Assembly (NCBI GenBank): GCA_914767715.1
Contig: OU612074.1
Coordinates: 5,965,501 to 6,029,500, forward strand
Source of the DNA: Membranipora membranacea
Taxonomy: Eukaryota; Bryozoa; Gymnolaemata; Cheilostomatida; Membraniporidae
Reading direction: 5' to 3'
DNA length: 64,000 nt
Shown: piece after piece, positions 50,723 through 63,824 of the stretch
Layout of the letters: every line of letters begins with the position of its first letter
Numbering within the stretch: position 1 is the first letter of the stretch
Translations under genes and position numbers: made by a program
Notes under the pieces: model-generated
What the model was told of the DNA's origin: nothing
Database searches by the model: none
The model's input: the letters and a program-made list of their open reading frames with translations, nothing else

Positions 50723-51106
50723 ACAGAACACGACCTCTACAGGATATCGTCATTGTGCAGCTATTCAAGTACCCATAGTCACACATGTGGGTGACCTTGG
50801 CAAAAATAGTGCAGTATCATCTAACATAGATATTTGAAGCTCAAATGGCGTGAATCGTTGTATCCTGACGTTGATAAAAGTCACAAGAATAGATATTTTT
50901 ATGACATTTAATGTAATCATTTTCAATTGGTTTGATTAGCCCTTGAATTTTCATTAGATTAAATAATAGAATATAATAAAAATGACTGCTTTTTCAATGA
51001 CAGTTCGTCCCTGACACCAAATTTCATTGCATTTGATAGAGTTTACGTATATTTGGACACAATTTCATTTTAATTTATTTTGTTTGTAATAGGAATTACT
51101 ATTTTT
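50723..51106. repeat. Within-unit duplication, left copy, unit 5
   Basis: Type-B form although the unit is otherwise type A. It lies within the converted patch. Confidence 0.95.
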
Positions 51107-52353
51107 GGATTCACTTTTCTTTCGAAACATGAGGCAAGATTTTGGTTAACCAAATAACGTTAGCAAATGCAGTTTTACAGCGGTGATCAAGGGAAGTCAC
51201 TCTGAAAAATATAAAATAACATACGAATAATACATACAATATAATCATTCATAGTCATAAAGAATATTCTCATGAAATATACCAATAACTATATTGTATT
51301 ATTTTTTGTTTACATATCAGTTTTGACACATATAAAGCACTCAACGAAGTACTTCATGCACACAAATCAACACCAGACAAGTTTTACATCACAGAGTAAG
51401 GATATACAGAGAGGAAACTTCAATGATCATTATAGTGCCTGCGGTTTTTGATTAACTGGGGGAAATTGTGCACAGCTGGATGCCGAAAACTCTACCTTTG
51501 ATGGGCCATAATTCATTCTGCCCAGTATTTTGGTGATTGATTTAAGGCCACACGTTCTCATGCAAATTTCTACTTATTCTTGCAAATTTAATTTCGTATT
51601 AATGTGAACCTACCACACATGATTCTCATCTCCGAAAATTTTATGAGCGCAATCCTCCTGCGCCAATACGAACAAACGATAGACCTAACAGTGATATGAA
51701 ATAAAAATATTTATATCAAGGAGAAGCTGTTACTTGTTGTTTACCGCCCAGTGATTCAGCTTCTATGTATGCCTCAACCATCTCCTCATAATTATTTCAA
51801 TTGGTACTCATAATTCACTGTATCCCTTCCCCCCTTACCCAAGGTCCAAAATTGAATGAGAAACTCTACATATTGATCATCCACTCCATCTTTTTACCAA
51901 AGTTGTGTTTGCATAGATTTGACCTTGACTTTTCAATCAAAACAGGCAGCCACTCAGATAGCATTTTGAGAAGATTTATACTATCTGGTTACGTGCATTG
52001 TTAACATACAACGTTCCACAAATTGTGGGAATCCCAATCCAAACGAGAGTTTACGTGAAATTTACTCCTAATTGTGAGAAAACGACCCCATATGACTTCA
52101 CTTTAAGACAGATTTTTCTTTTGGTTCTACTAACAAGAAAATTCAGTGACAAGTTTATGACATGGCAGTCTAGAACCCTATATGTTTCAACTCTGGCTTA
52201 AGATGTTTGCTATTGAATTGTGTTCAACAGTTTTTTTGAGCATGATATTTGAAACCAGAGTTGATTGATGAAGTTTCATGGCGGACAAACACATAAAAGA
52301 TTTTTTCCAAGTAAGTAAATGCTGCCAAAGCAGGTTGCTCACTCAACACTTCG

Positions 52354-52546
52354 AGCCGGCAAAATAGTGTGCCTAAAGGGCAAGGCTGCAATGACCGCGC
52401 CAATTTACTCTCGGTTTGTAGGCAGGTCGGAGCACATCTGGGGGTCCAACAACTCCCAGTAGTCAGTGGAATGCAGTGGGATTCGAACCCGCGACCTGCA
52501 ACACTTGCAAGCTGAAGGACTGGCGCTCTAACAACTGAGCCACCAC
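52354..52546 (-). mobile_element. tRNA-derived SINE, minus-strand copy, unit 5
   Basis: Identical to the unit-1 inverted copy. Confidence 0.85.
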
Positions 52547-53518
52547 ATAATATATTTCCTTTAACAATTACATGAGGTTTGATATGGACTGATCATCTCC
52601 TGTATGATATATATTGACTTTCACAGAAGTCTAAGCATTTCTCGCAATAAGTATTATGCATAGAGCATAAGCATAGATTCATTTGATTCATATTACTGTA
52701 AGTTATTGACTGGGTTGCCACATAATCGATAATCGCTTGTTGACTTTGCAGGACTTAAAATAATAATCTTTTTCTCAGCAGCCTCGCATGCCACTGTGCA
52801 TTATAAGCTGATAGTCTACAACTTAAACAGATAAAGAAGATTTGCTAGCAATAAGCACACTACTGCATCGTTCCAATGTTATATTTTATTAAGGGTATAA
52901 CTGAGTGGTGGTGTGGGTATACTTCTCATTAATAGGGACAGTAAGGTTGTGATCAGATACTCAACTCTTTCACAATGTCAAGCGAGCATTCTGAGACACT
53001 AGCGCATTAGAAATATCAGTTATATCGGTCAGACCTTAAAAGATGCACACCTGACTTCTCCACTGATTCAACATCTTTTGTTGGAATGACATTTACAGAA
53101 TAGAAAATTCTCGAACTCTTGAACAGGCCAAAAATTTACTGACACTTGGTTAGTGATTTTTTAACGTGTTTTAGTGGTATTTGAATACTTCATAAAGAGG
53201 ATCAATTTCAGTAAACAAATGTCATGTCATTTTCTCCTGTGATATGACTGATACTTTGGCACATTTGTTTTGACAGTGAAACCATCCCCAGGCTTCACCA
53301 AGTGGGATCGTCAAACAAATATGCATCCTCAAATATTCAAGTGAGAATCAGATTTGGTAACTAAAGTCATAGTGTCAGCAGCTATATTATAAAGGTGTTA
53401 GACTGTAGGCACGAGGATTGCAAACCAAAGTATGCAGTTTAGCACGAAAGAATTTTTCAATGAAAGACATCAAGTTCATGTATAATCCAGAGCTAAGACC
53501 ATGTCTGCAATTTTTCCT

Positions 53519-53749
53519 TTATACATGAAAATGTTTTGCTAGTTGTGATACTTCTAGGGGCATATATAAAATACAATTATCATGAACTTCATCACAATAA
53601 CACTGACTCTTGCATCCAGTTTTGCGGGGACAGACAAATGCATCAGCCAATGCGGATGCAAAATGAGGATGTGGAAATGAGAGCTTTCTATTTTTTGTCA
53701 TAGCATGTATCCAAGTTAAGTTCTCTTGTATAAGAAATGACAATGACAA
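53519..53749 (-). pseudogene. Cysteine-rich ORF, unit 5
   Basis: Carries the same silent Lys-codon change as unit 3. Confidence 0.3.
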
Positions 53750-53919
53750 TAACTCATGCTAGCCAAATAGCCTAATAGCCAAGTAGCTAATGCAATCTTG
53801 ATTGGAATATAATATCAATGAAAACAGGAAATTGAGGGAATTGAAAGGAATGGCTTGACTAGTAATCATTGATTACGTCTTTGGTAAAAACTTGGCCCGA
53901 TTTCAGCAAAAAGACCAAA

Positions 53920-54303
53920 ACAGAACACGAGCTCTACAGGATATCGTCATTGTGCAGCTATTCAAGTACCCATAGTCACACATGTGGGTGACCTTGGCAA
54001 TAATAGTGCAGTATCATCTAACATAGATATTTGAAGCTCAAATGGCGTAGATCGTTGTATCCTGGCGTTGATAAAAGCCACAATAATAGATATTTTTTAT
54101 GACATTTAATGTAATCATTTTCAATTGGTTTGATTAGCCCTTGAATTTTCATTAGATTAAATAATAGAATATAATAAAAATGACTGCTTTTTCAATGACA
54201 GTTCGTCCCTGACACCAAATTTCATTGCATTTGAAGAGTTTACGTATATTTGGACACAATTTCATTTTAATTTATTTTGTTTGTAATAGGAATTACTATT
54301 TTT
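53920..54303. repeat. Within-unit duplication, right copy, unit 5
   Basis: Extra T in the same run as in unit 3. Confidence 0.95.
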
Positions 54304-54829
54304 TGTCATAGCATGTATCCAAGTTAAGTTCTCTTGTATAAGAAATGACAATGACAATGACTCATGCTAGCCAAATAGCCTAATAGCCAAGTAGCTAAAC
54401 AGCTGGGATTTCATTATCATTTCATCGGCTTTGTTTTTGTATTTTTATCATCATTCCATCAGCTGTTTTTTGTATCAGATAAATAGCGAGAGCATCAAGA
54501 TACAAATCATTATACTCAAGACACATAATCAGTGATGTTGTTTAGTGAATGTTTATTCTAGACAATAATAATCAGATAATTCTGAAAATGCTATTTCTCT
54601 GCTCTGAAAGACAAGTTGTATGTTATATGTAAAATGCTCAACTCTGACTACCAGAATTCTCGAACTCGTCACACAGTTGTAATAATTTTGTGACAATGCT
54701 ATTATTTTACCAGGGCACAACCAGTACTGACGTCCATTAATACATGACAATTGTCATGCCACTCCAAGAATAATTTGAGATGACAGATTTCAATAGATGA
54801 CACTTTCTAAAATAGAAACAGAAAATCAG

Positions 54830-54837
54830 TATATAAA
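54830..54837 (+). promoter_or_regulatory. TATA box of peptide gene copy 5
   Basis: TATATAAA in the same context as copy 1. Confidence 0.65.
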
Positions 54838-55083
54838 CATGTACAATAAGAACAACCAATCATTCAAGATTTTCTCTTAAAATCAGAACTTAACAAAACT
54901 CAGTGGTAAGTTTACTTGCTAGTGCATATTATTTCATTGGACTACTGCGCAGGACACAAAGAAAACTCACAGTGATTAAAAAATTCATTTATCTACATTT
55001 CAACTGGGATATATTCCAAATCGTTAATTATGAACTAAACTACTGAAATGAAATGAATTATAAATTTCTTACTTTTGTAGAAG

Positions 55084-55709
55084 ATGAATATTCTGATCAC
55101 AGCCCTTATCTTTTCTGCTGTAATTGGTGAGTTCGACATTCCTAGGAAGACACATCAGAGTGTTCTTAGAGATTGCTATCCTGTACAGTGAACTTCAAAA
55201 TGTTGTAGCTATACTCAATTAAACATTTATAAATATTCACATTGACTCATGAGTGCATAGCAGTACTGTGACTTTGTACTAATTAATTGTTGATTTTATT
55301 CCATTGCTGCATATTACTTCATTGATGTCGTCTGATTTTCTCATGGTTATGAATCATAGTAGAGTTTCACTACAGATGGAATCCTTTTCATGTGTTATTC
55401 AGGTGTGAGTTCGGGCTTTATTTTTTTGGGAGGAAAGAGGAAGAGGTAAAAGATGCTAATCAGGCCACACTCCAAGCTATGCCGCCCTAAGCTTCAGTAA
55501 GCATTGATTGTCTTGATTCAACTAGATGGTGTACTTATTGCGCTGGACATAATGTATTCTAAAATTAGCAAGGTAATGGTGTTTGTAAAATTAAAAAAAT
55601 ACGGCAATTTATCATGTACTTTTATATTTCAGGTTGGAGATCAAAGGCTACCAAGAAAAAAGATGCTATATTTAACCTTCTTTTCTGTTTATATTGTAAA
55701 AAAATATAA
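55084..55709 (+). CDS. Predicted small secreted peptide gene, copy 5
   Basis: ATG at 55084, signal exon 55081-55126, optional exon 55403-55445, last exon from 55633, stop 55707-55709. Exons and splice sites match copy 1. This is the last copy; unit 6 ends before its gene. Confidence 0.5.
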
Positions 55710-57921
55710 TGCCTTCCTGATTCTTCTCTTTTTGTTTTAAACTCCAGCTTTGGCAATAAAAGATAAACTATAAATGAAAATTGATGTAAGGGCGTATAGT
55801 AGAAACGGAACAACCTCCTCCAAATTCAATGGACCTGTTATCACCAAGAGAATTGCTGCATTCAGTAATAATACGAGACAAAACAACGACTAAAATTTAT
55901 GAAGCTTTAACTTGTTTTTCTCTTTCTTGATTATATATACAGTTCCACTCAATATCTATAGTAGTAGTGTTGCAAACATCCAATCAACTGGACTTTACTC
56001 ATTGTCAGGAGATTTTACAAAATTTACAAATGATCATCATGTATAAGTGTCAGTCTTGCCCTTAGGTGATCACCAATCTGTCTAGATAAGGGGAACATGT
56101 AACCATCACCGCATACTCACCACGTAGCAATATCCCGACATCCGCGCTGCTTTAGGCGGAGTATGAATTTAAACTCAATTCAGAGATTTTTTTTGCATTA
56201 TTTGTTCCCTTTGGTTTTGTGGCCAGAGTATTTATGATTGTTACACTACTTTAAAACATAATGGAGGAGCTCTGAGATTCACCCTATGCATGCAAATTTA
56301 AACATGGCAGTATTATGGTAAAGGATATATGCAGGACAATGCAATGCAGCTATTCTAATAAACAGTGTGCTGTTCATGTTCCAGTAGATATACGAATGCT
56401 TAGAGTAGTGTATGCATCCATATAAATACGACCGTGATAAAATGAAAGGCAGCATTTGTACAACAATCTGTACTATACAGTATGCCCTGTGTTGATATAA
56501 TATGCAGTGTAGTTAAGTTATGTTACTCAGCAGTGGTCCCTAGTAAGAATTATCAGATTATTTAAAGCCTGAATTGTATATCTTGATGTTTGAGATTGTT
56601 ACATTATGACTGATAGGGAGACTAGCAAAACACAATCTGTAAAGGGCGATTAGCAAGACAATATCTGTATCGGCCATTAATCTTTGGTCATGGTTGCCTA
56701 CAGTTTTCACTCTCGTCTTTTCCCTAACAAAGTCACTAAAAGGTATTTGTTGGTTGGTATTCACCTATGGGCTTACTTACTTCGGATTCCGAAATATTTT
56801 CAAAAAATATGACACACAGGACACACAACTCTCATACACTATCTCTGTCTTTATCTCGATGCAGACAGGCCATGCGTGTGTACCTACTACTACCTAGTAA
56901 ATCAAGCATTTGTTTTGAAGGAGAAAGATTGCAATTACTATGGCTTCAATTATTTCTTAGGCTTTCACTCAGACAGTGACACACAGTCTGGTTCTAATTG
57001 AATATTGAGGTTTCTGGAGAGGGTGTTGAAACCTAATTTTAGCCTTACCACCATGTTTTACGTTTTGTGAGACACATTCCACCAAACTACAATCAATTGG
57101 TATTTCTAAAGCTAGGCGTTGCGAGGTTTGGTATATGGTATACAGTATAATATAAGAGAGAGATTTATATGAACGTTTACTCACCTAAAAAGATGTACTG
57201 TAAAGAGGAAGAGATATCGCGTTGACTGTCCAAGGTCAAGGCTAATAGTCTAGATGGTACAATTCCGATAAGGTGCTGGTCTGCTAAGATCTCGGATAAC
57301 CTCACAGTATTTACCCACCATAACAAGATAATTCTACAATAAATGGTTCTATGGTATCTATTGCACAAAAGCCAGCAAAGCTTGATCCTGTGCCATGACC
57401 TTGCAACAAAACAAACTAATTTTCAAAATCATAATTCATGAAAATTCATAAATATATTGCCATTGTTTTGTCATTTCGATTTTTTGAAGTCAATACTGGC
57501 CTCTAGGGTCGTCGCATGGTGCTTTTTTGGGTGAGAAAAAACGTGCAAACGTTCAAAACACCTGCTATCCTACTGTCAGTATATTGACACCTCAGATATC
57601 CTTGGTTGAAGGGCAATTGGGGGACCAATATAATTGTTCGAGCTGTGATGTATGCGATCTCAAATAGTTCAGAAGTAAAGATTTGCCCATGAAAAATCTT
57701 TCCAGCATTCTCTTCAAATATAGTTCAAAACTGTTGGTCGTTTAGGGAGGATACAAAAGACATCGATCATCCAGCAGTGAGTCCGTTGCCGACATTAAAA
57801 TGAAGTTCATTGTCATAATTTAGTTTGTGTGGAATGCCATCGATCACCCACCATTAACAATAATGGACTGCTAATCCAATTATGTCTTATTAGAAACACT
57901 AGTCTGTAGATATGACATTAC

Positions 57922-58022
57922 CAATAAAATAAGAACCAGAGGCTACACTGTTATTGACAAAGTAGCCTACTGCTATAGGACCCTGGTAAGGAAATTGACA
58001 CAAAATATGTACTGCAGGATGT
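57922..58022 (-). other. Possible internal coding exon, unit 6
   Basis: Identical copy of the 2114-2214 candidate. Confidence 0.25.
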
Positions 58023-58372
58023 CTGAAATTTAAACAAAAACAGGTCAATCCATGACTTTCACATTTATCAACACGATTAGGTGGCAAAACTAAACTTTTT
58101 CTACTTTTCAACAGATTCTACTTCTAAATTTCCATCAATTATTATTTTAAAATCATTGAGCATTGGCATCCCTTAATAATAGAGCCATTGCTGTGTTAGT
58201 TTCCCCAAGTGGACACAAAAGACATCAATCATCAACCGGTGCTTCTAGTGCCAATAATAATAATAATAATCCAATGATTGTTTATGACAAACACTAGAAT
58301 CTAGATACAATTCAACATACAGTAATGCAAGAACCTCTGCACAACACACATGTCTTCAGCTAGAAATCATGA

Positions 58373-59413
58373 GGCAAGCACATAGAGTTATTATATACTC
58401 TAGAGTGGACAATGCAGTGCTGAAAGCGTCCTACTTAATTATTGCGAAATCCATCACACAACGCAATCTGGTTGTGCATGGCTAGTGCCTGTATCATATA
58501 ACTTATCATTGAGAATATGCGTATTGGGCATGACAATTTAGATTTCTAGAGCGCTTATATCCATTTTTTCAGAAAATTTTTCATGGGACACCATGTAGAT
58601 CACTTGCAGGTATTTTCACTTTCAATTCCATGAGGCAACGAAAACTGGTTGTGAGTGGATAGTGCATGAATCATTGACTTTATCATTAAAAATATTAGAA
58701 TTGGACATACAAATTAAGTTTATTGATCGAGCACTTATAGCCATTTTATCAAAGAATTTCACATGTAACACCATTAACCTCACCATCACCTGCAGGTACT
58801 TTCTCTTCCGGTCAGTTTGACATTTTATTATTCTCCCTTTAAAATAAGCCAACTATCAACCGCAAATACATGAGCCTAAATCTCGATGACAGGGCCAGCT
58901 GGTTTCTGCCTCTTGCCAGGTATTTTGCTGTGTCCTGTCTCTCTAACTAATATGTTGCACACTCAGTCGGTGTATTTTATCTGTTCAGTTCCAGCTACTG
59001 GCGATGATCTATGATAACATGTGATAAAAGTAGCCTGTGGAAAAGCGATTGGAGGCGAAAAGTTTGCTGCTTACCTTTATCGTTTTTAGAGCATTTTTAG
59101 CAATATTTTTGTAAAACTTTTCATGCCACACTAATAGATGTCTTGCAAGTGATTCCTTTCAGGGGGCAGACAGGGGACAAAAAAATTTGTGTATCCCCTT
59201 AAAACACCAAAATCTCAACTGCCAACACACCATCCCGATAAAATCACAATTACCTGGCTAGCAGGTTTTTGCCCCTGCCACTTGCCTGCCTGCCAATTAA
59301 ACTGTCTCCTGTCTCTCTAACTGAAATATTACACACTCGTGAGTTCATTTAATCTGTGAAGTATAATGACTTCCAATTATACAAGATGAGCAAGTAACCC
59401 GTGGCTTAAAATT
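58373..59413 (+). repeat. Three diverged direct repeat copies, unit 6
   Basis: Same three-copy cluster as 2565-3605, with no difference seen. Confidence 0.75.
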
Positions 59414-60113
59414 TTCAGCTTAAAGATTTCGGTTTTGGTTTGGCTATGTCATTTCTAGCTCTAAATTCCCTCTCCTGGGTAGCCACTCGTTTTTGTATTG
59501 CAAAAACTATTCAAGCCAACACATCAGGTTAAATCAAAAGATCCATAAGCTCTTCTGCTGAGTCCCTGATTAGCAAGAAAATGTCGAACGGACAAATCAA
59601 GATACATACTTGACCAGATTGACTCTACATTTTCTAAAATTCCCTAACTCAGTCTGAAAAATTGTATGAAAATGGCAATCAGTTATCAGTTGCAATACAT
59701 TATGGAGAAAACACCATAATATTTCGTCTTTGCAACTCAAATCTTCTGTTGAGAAGAGTACAGGGGCGTAATTAGACACTTTGATAATATTTCATCGTTA
59801 GGTACATATAATAGTATACAATGTGAATTAAAATCTTTTAACCAATGTTATATACATCATCAGTCCAAGTCTTTCTATTTGCACTCACTACTGCGTTCTA
59901 CCAATTTTCAGAAAATTATACCAACACAACTGATAATTAACATGGTTATATTAGTGCTGAGAAAGCCGTTATAATTTCGCTCTCTCACCGATGTGACATT
60001 TTTAAGTTAACAGATATTTCTGATTTCTCACCATACTCAAAATAAGAGATCATTTCTTTCAGAGGGGGGGGGGGGTGGGTGTGATGCAATTTCCTCTCAT
60101 GGTTGTTTAGGAG

Positions 60114-60301
60114 TAGGAGGTGGCTCAGTTGGTTAGAGCGCCGGACTTCAAATCCGGTTCGAATCCCACTGCAGTCCATCTTCTACTGGGGATTGGTTGG
60201 TCCCCCAGGTGTGCTCCGACCTGCCTGCAAACAGAGAGCAATTTGGCGCAGATATTGCGGCCTCGCCATTAAGGCAATAATATTTCGCCGCCCATTCCTC
60301 G
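60114..60301 (+). mobile_element. tRNA-derived SINE, plus-strand copy, unit 6
   Basis: Identical to the unit-1 copy. The long-form flank is retained even though most of unit 6 is type B. Confidence 0.85.
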
Positions 60302-60359
60302 GGATGGGCGAGTGATAAGACATCGGATTTTAATCAACCTTTAATCAACCTTATTTGTA

Positions 60360-60788
60360 AATATAAACATCAACATCATATACAGACAGGACACAGCTAA
60401 TATGGCTGGCAAGTGGCAGTGAAAAAAATTAAGCTAGCCCGGTAGTAGTTTCTGTTTCATCACAGTGATGTGTTTGCGGTTGAGATTTTGGCTTAATTTA
60501 GTCGGAAAACAGACACAAATTTTCCACTGGCTGCTAGTGAAAATACCTGCAAGTGATCCACATAGTGACGTAAATTTTTTTCCAAAAAAATGGCTATAAG
60601 CGCTCTAGAAATCTAAATTTCTGTGCCCAATACATATATTCTCAATGATAAGTTTTATGATACAGGCACTAGACATGCACAACCAGATTGAGACTTGTCA
60701 TGGATTTCGCAATAATTAAGTAGGACAAAACCTGTTGCTATTTTTGTACACATTGTCCGCTCTAGAGTATATAATAACTCTATGGGCA
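60360..60788 (-). repeat. Inverted repeat copy, unit 6
   Basis: Complete, although the neighbouring downstream sites are type B. Confidence 0.8.
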
Positions 60789-61019
60789 AGCACTTGCCTT
60801 CTCTAATGCCACCTCCTCATGGTCTCAGCAGCATGAAGCCATCTCGTTGTGATGATGAGCATTCCACTTCCAACCCTCAGTGCATATTGTCAGCTAAAAA
60901 ATCGATTTTTATGCTGTTGCAAAACCTGAGAAGCTGCCAACTTTATTTTACTATTCCTTATTTCACTTCAAAATGTTCTCCCAATCATTTTGATAATTGA
61001 ACCCAAGCCAAGCCAGCGC

Positions 61020-61289
61020 ATGGAGGATTGCTTTCTATCACCTCCTCGGCGCAAATGCACTATCATCAAGGCATCAGCCAATCGTGCCAAAGTCCACTAC
61101 TCTAATTACCACATTGAGCATCGCACTAATCACAAAACAGTGAGCTGACTGTGATATCACATCTCCTTTGACTGCCTTTTGTGCAAAGGCCAAGCTTTGA
61201 GAGCGATCATCCACTGGATATCACAAACTGAAAACTGCTTGAGTGAAACAGTTCCAAGTCATTTTTGTATTGAGATTAAGTTATATTAA
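61020..61289 (+). pseudogene. Decayed coding stretch, unit 6
   Basis: Same frame and the same two TGA codons as unit 1. Confidence 0.35.
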
Positions 61290-61827
61290 GGCTTCGTGTA
61301 ATTCAACTATCTATTGAAAGCTGATCAAAATGTCTTTCCTGTTAAGCTTGTATGTAAAGTTACCACCATGTCTACTGCAGAATAATTTTACTTTTCAGTA
61401 ATTTCTCATGTATCAATTTAGTTGTCACTCTGAATAATATTATTTGAGGCTTTTGAAACACGACTACTATTGAATCCAAAGAAAAATCCTTTTTATTTAA
61501 TAGCACATGGTAGGACATTCATGATAGAAATGGATGAAAATAAGACCTTTTAATTCACATCTATTGCCACGACTGCTAAATTTCATATATAGTACATTTC
61601 TGATCTTCTTGTGGCAGATCGCTCAGAATAGGTTATTCTTAAATTGATAAGCTGACATCAGCCTATTCTCCTTTTTGGGCAAAGACTCGGCTGGTCTTTG
61701 TGTCAATATGCAAGTACAAAATTTGGGTACAAGATATAATTGTCATTTCTTTACCATAATATCAAATGGCGCTTCACTCTTAACAAAAATAGTTCATTTC
61801 TTCTGTATTCATATTTTTTTGTTGAAG

Positions 61828-61942
61828 TTATCAATTTCCAATTGATGAGTGACATTGATCCGGAGGAGGGTACCAACAAAGACCTTGGCCGACAATGGCA
61901 TTTTTATTATAGGATTAAAGGAAAAACTATGATGATGCATTG
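61828..61942 (+). other. Possible coding exon, unit 6
   Basis: Identical copy of 6025-6139. Confidence 0.3.
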
Positions 61943-62000
61943 GTAAGCTTGGGTAAACTTGAAGATTGGGCCAGCTTGTACATGTCAGTGATTTGGCTTG

Positions 62001-62384
62001 ACAGAACACGACCTCTACAGGATATCGTCATTGTGCAGCTATTCAAGTACCCATAGTCACACATGTGGGTGACCTTGGCAAAAATAGTGCAGTATCATCT
62101 AACATAGATATTTGAAGCTCAAATGGCGTGAATCGTTGTATCCTGACGTTGATAAAAGTCACAAGAATAGATATTTTTATGACATTTAATGTAATCATTT
62201 TCAATTGGTTTGATTAGCCCTTGAATTTTCATTAGATTAAATAATAGAATATAATAAAAATGACTGCTTTTTCAATGACAGTTCGTCCCTGACACCAAAT
62301 TTCATTGCATTTGATAGAGTTTACGTATATTTGGACACAATTTCATTTTAATTTATTTTGTTTGTAATAGGAATTACTATTTTT
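62001..62384. repeat. Within-unit duplication, left copy, unit 6
   Basis: Type-B form. Confidence 0.95.
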
Positions 62385-63631
62385 GGATTCACTTTTCTTT
62401 CGAAACATGAGGCAAGATTTTGGTTAACCAAATAACGTTAGCAAATGCAGTTTTACAGCGGTGATCAAGGGAAGTCACTCTGAAAAATATAAAATAACAT
62501 ACGAATAATACATACAATATAATCATTCATAGTCATAAAAAATATTCTCATGAAATATACCAATAACTATATTGTATTATTTTTTGTTTACATAACAGTT
62601 TTGACACATATAAAGCACTCAACGAAGTACTTCATGCACACAAATCAACACCAGACAAGTTTTACATCACAGAGTAAGGATATACAGAGAGGAAACTTCA
62701 ATGATCATTATAGTGCCTGCGGTTTTTGATTAACTGGGGGAAATTGTGCACAGCTGGATGCCGAAAACTCTACCTTTGATGGGCCATAATTCATTCTGCC
62801 CAGTATTTTGGTGATTGATTTAAGGCCACACGTTCTCATGCAAATTTCTACTTATTCTTGCAAATTTAATTTCGTATTAATGTGAACCTACCACACATGA
62901 TTCTCATCTCCGAAAATTTCATGAGCGCAATCCTCCTGCGCCAATACAAACAAACGATAGACCTAACAGTGATATGAAATAAAAATATTTATATCAAGGA
63001 GAAGCTGTTACTTGTTGTTTACCGCCCAGTGATTCAGCTTCTATGTATGCCTCAACCATCTCCTCATAATTATTTCAATTGGTACTCATAATTCACTGTA
63101 TCCCTTCCCCCCTTACCCAAGGTCCAAAATTGAATGAGAAACTCTACATATTGATCATCCACTCCATCTTTTTACCAAAGTTGTGTTTGCATAGATTTGA
63201 CCTTGACTTTTCAATCAAAACAGGCAGCCACTCAGATAGCATTTTGAGAAGATTTATACTATCTGGTTACGTGCATTGTTAACATACAACGTTCCACAAA
63301 TTGTGGGAATCCCAATCCAAACGAGAGTTTACGTGAAATTTACTCCTAATTGTGAGAAAACGACCCCATATGACTTCACTTTAAGACAGATTTTTCTTTT
63401 GGTTCTACTAACAAGAAAATTCAGTGACAAGTTTATGACATGGCAGTCTAGAACCCTATATGTTTCAACTCTGGCTTAAGATGTTTGCTATTGAATTGTG
63501 TTCAACAGTTTTTTTGAGCATGATATTTGAAACCAGAGTTGATTGATGAAGTTTCATGGCGGACAAACACATAAAAGATTTTTTCCAAGTAAGTAAATGC
63601 TGCCAAAGCAGGTTGCTCACTCAACACTTCG

Positions 63632-63824
63632 AGCCGGCAAAATAGTGTGCCTAAAGGGCAAGGCTGCAATGACCGCGCCAATTTACTCTCGGTTTGTAGG
63701 CAGGTCGGAGCACATCTGGGGGTCCAACAACTCCCAGTAGTCAGTGGAATGCAGTGGGATTCGAACCCGCGACCTGCAACACTTGCAAGCTGAAGGACTG
63801 GCGCTCTAACAACTGAGCCACCAC
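63632..63824 (-). mobile_element. tRNA-derived SINE, minus-strand copy, unit 6
   Basis: Identical to the unit-1 inverted copy; the last complete element before the window end. Confidence 0.85.

Larger units (their letters stand above)
44532..55809. repeat. Macrosatellite unit 5 (long, mosaic A with B patch)
   Basis: Length 11,278 bp. It is type A at the start (GAG, C in CGTCTC, ATCAG, 299-bp segment present). It switches to type B at about 49706-51028 (CATTTTGATAATTG, ATAATAAAAATG, CATTGCATTTG), then returns to type A (AAAGAAT, TACGAAC, five-T run). Private changes include GAGAGCAATC at about 49926, ACATATCAG near 51318 and TTTTATGAGCG near 51641. The G-run is only 11. Confidence 0.97.
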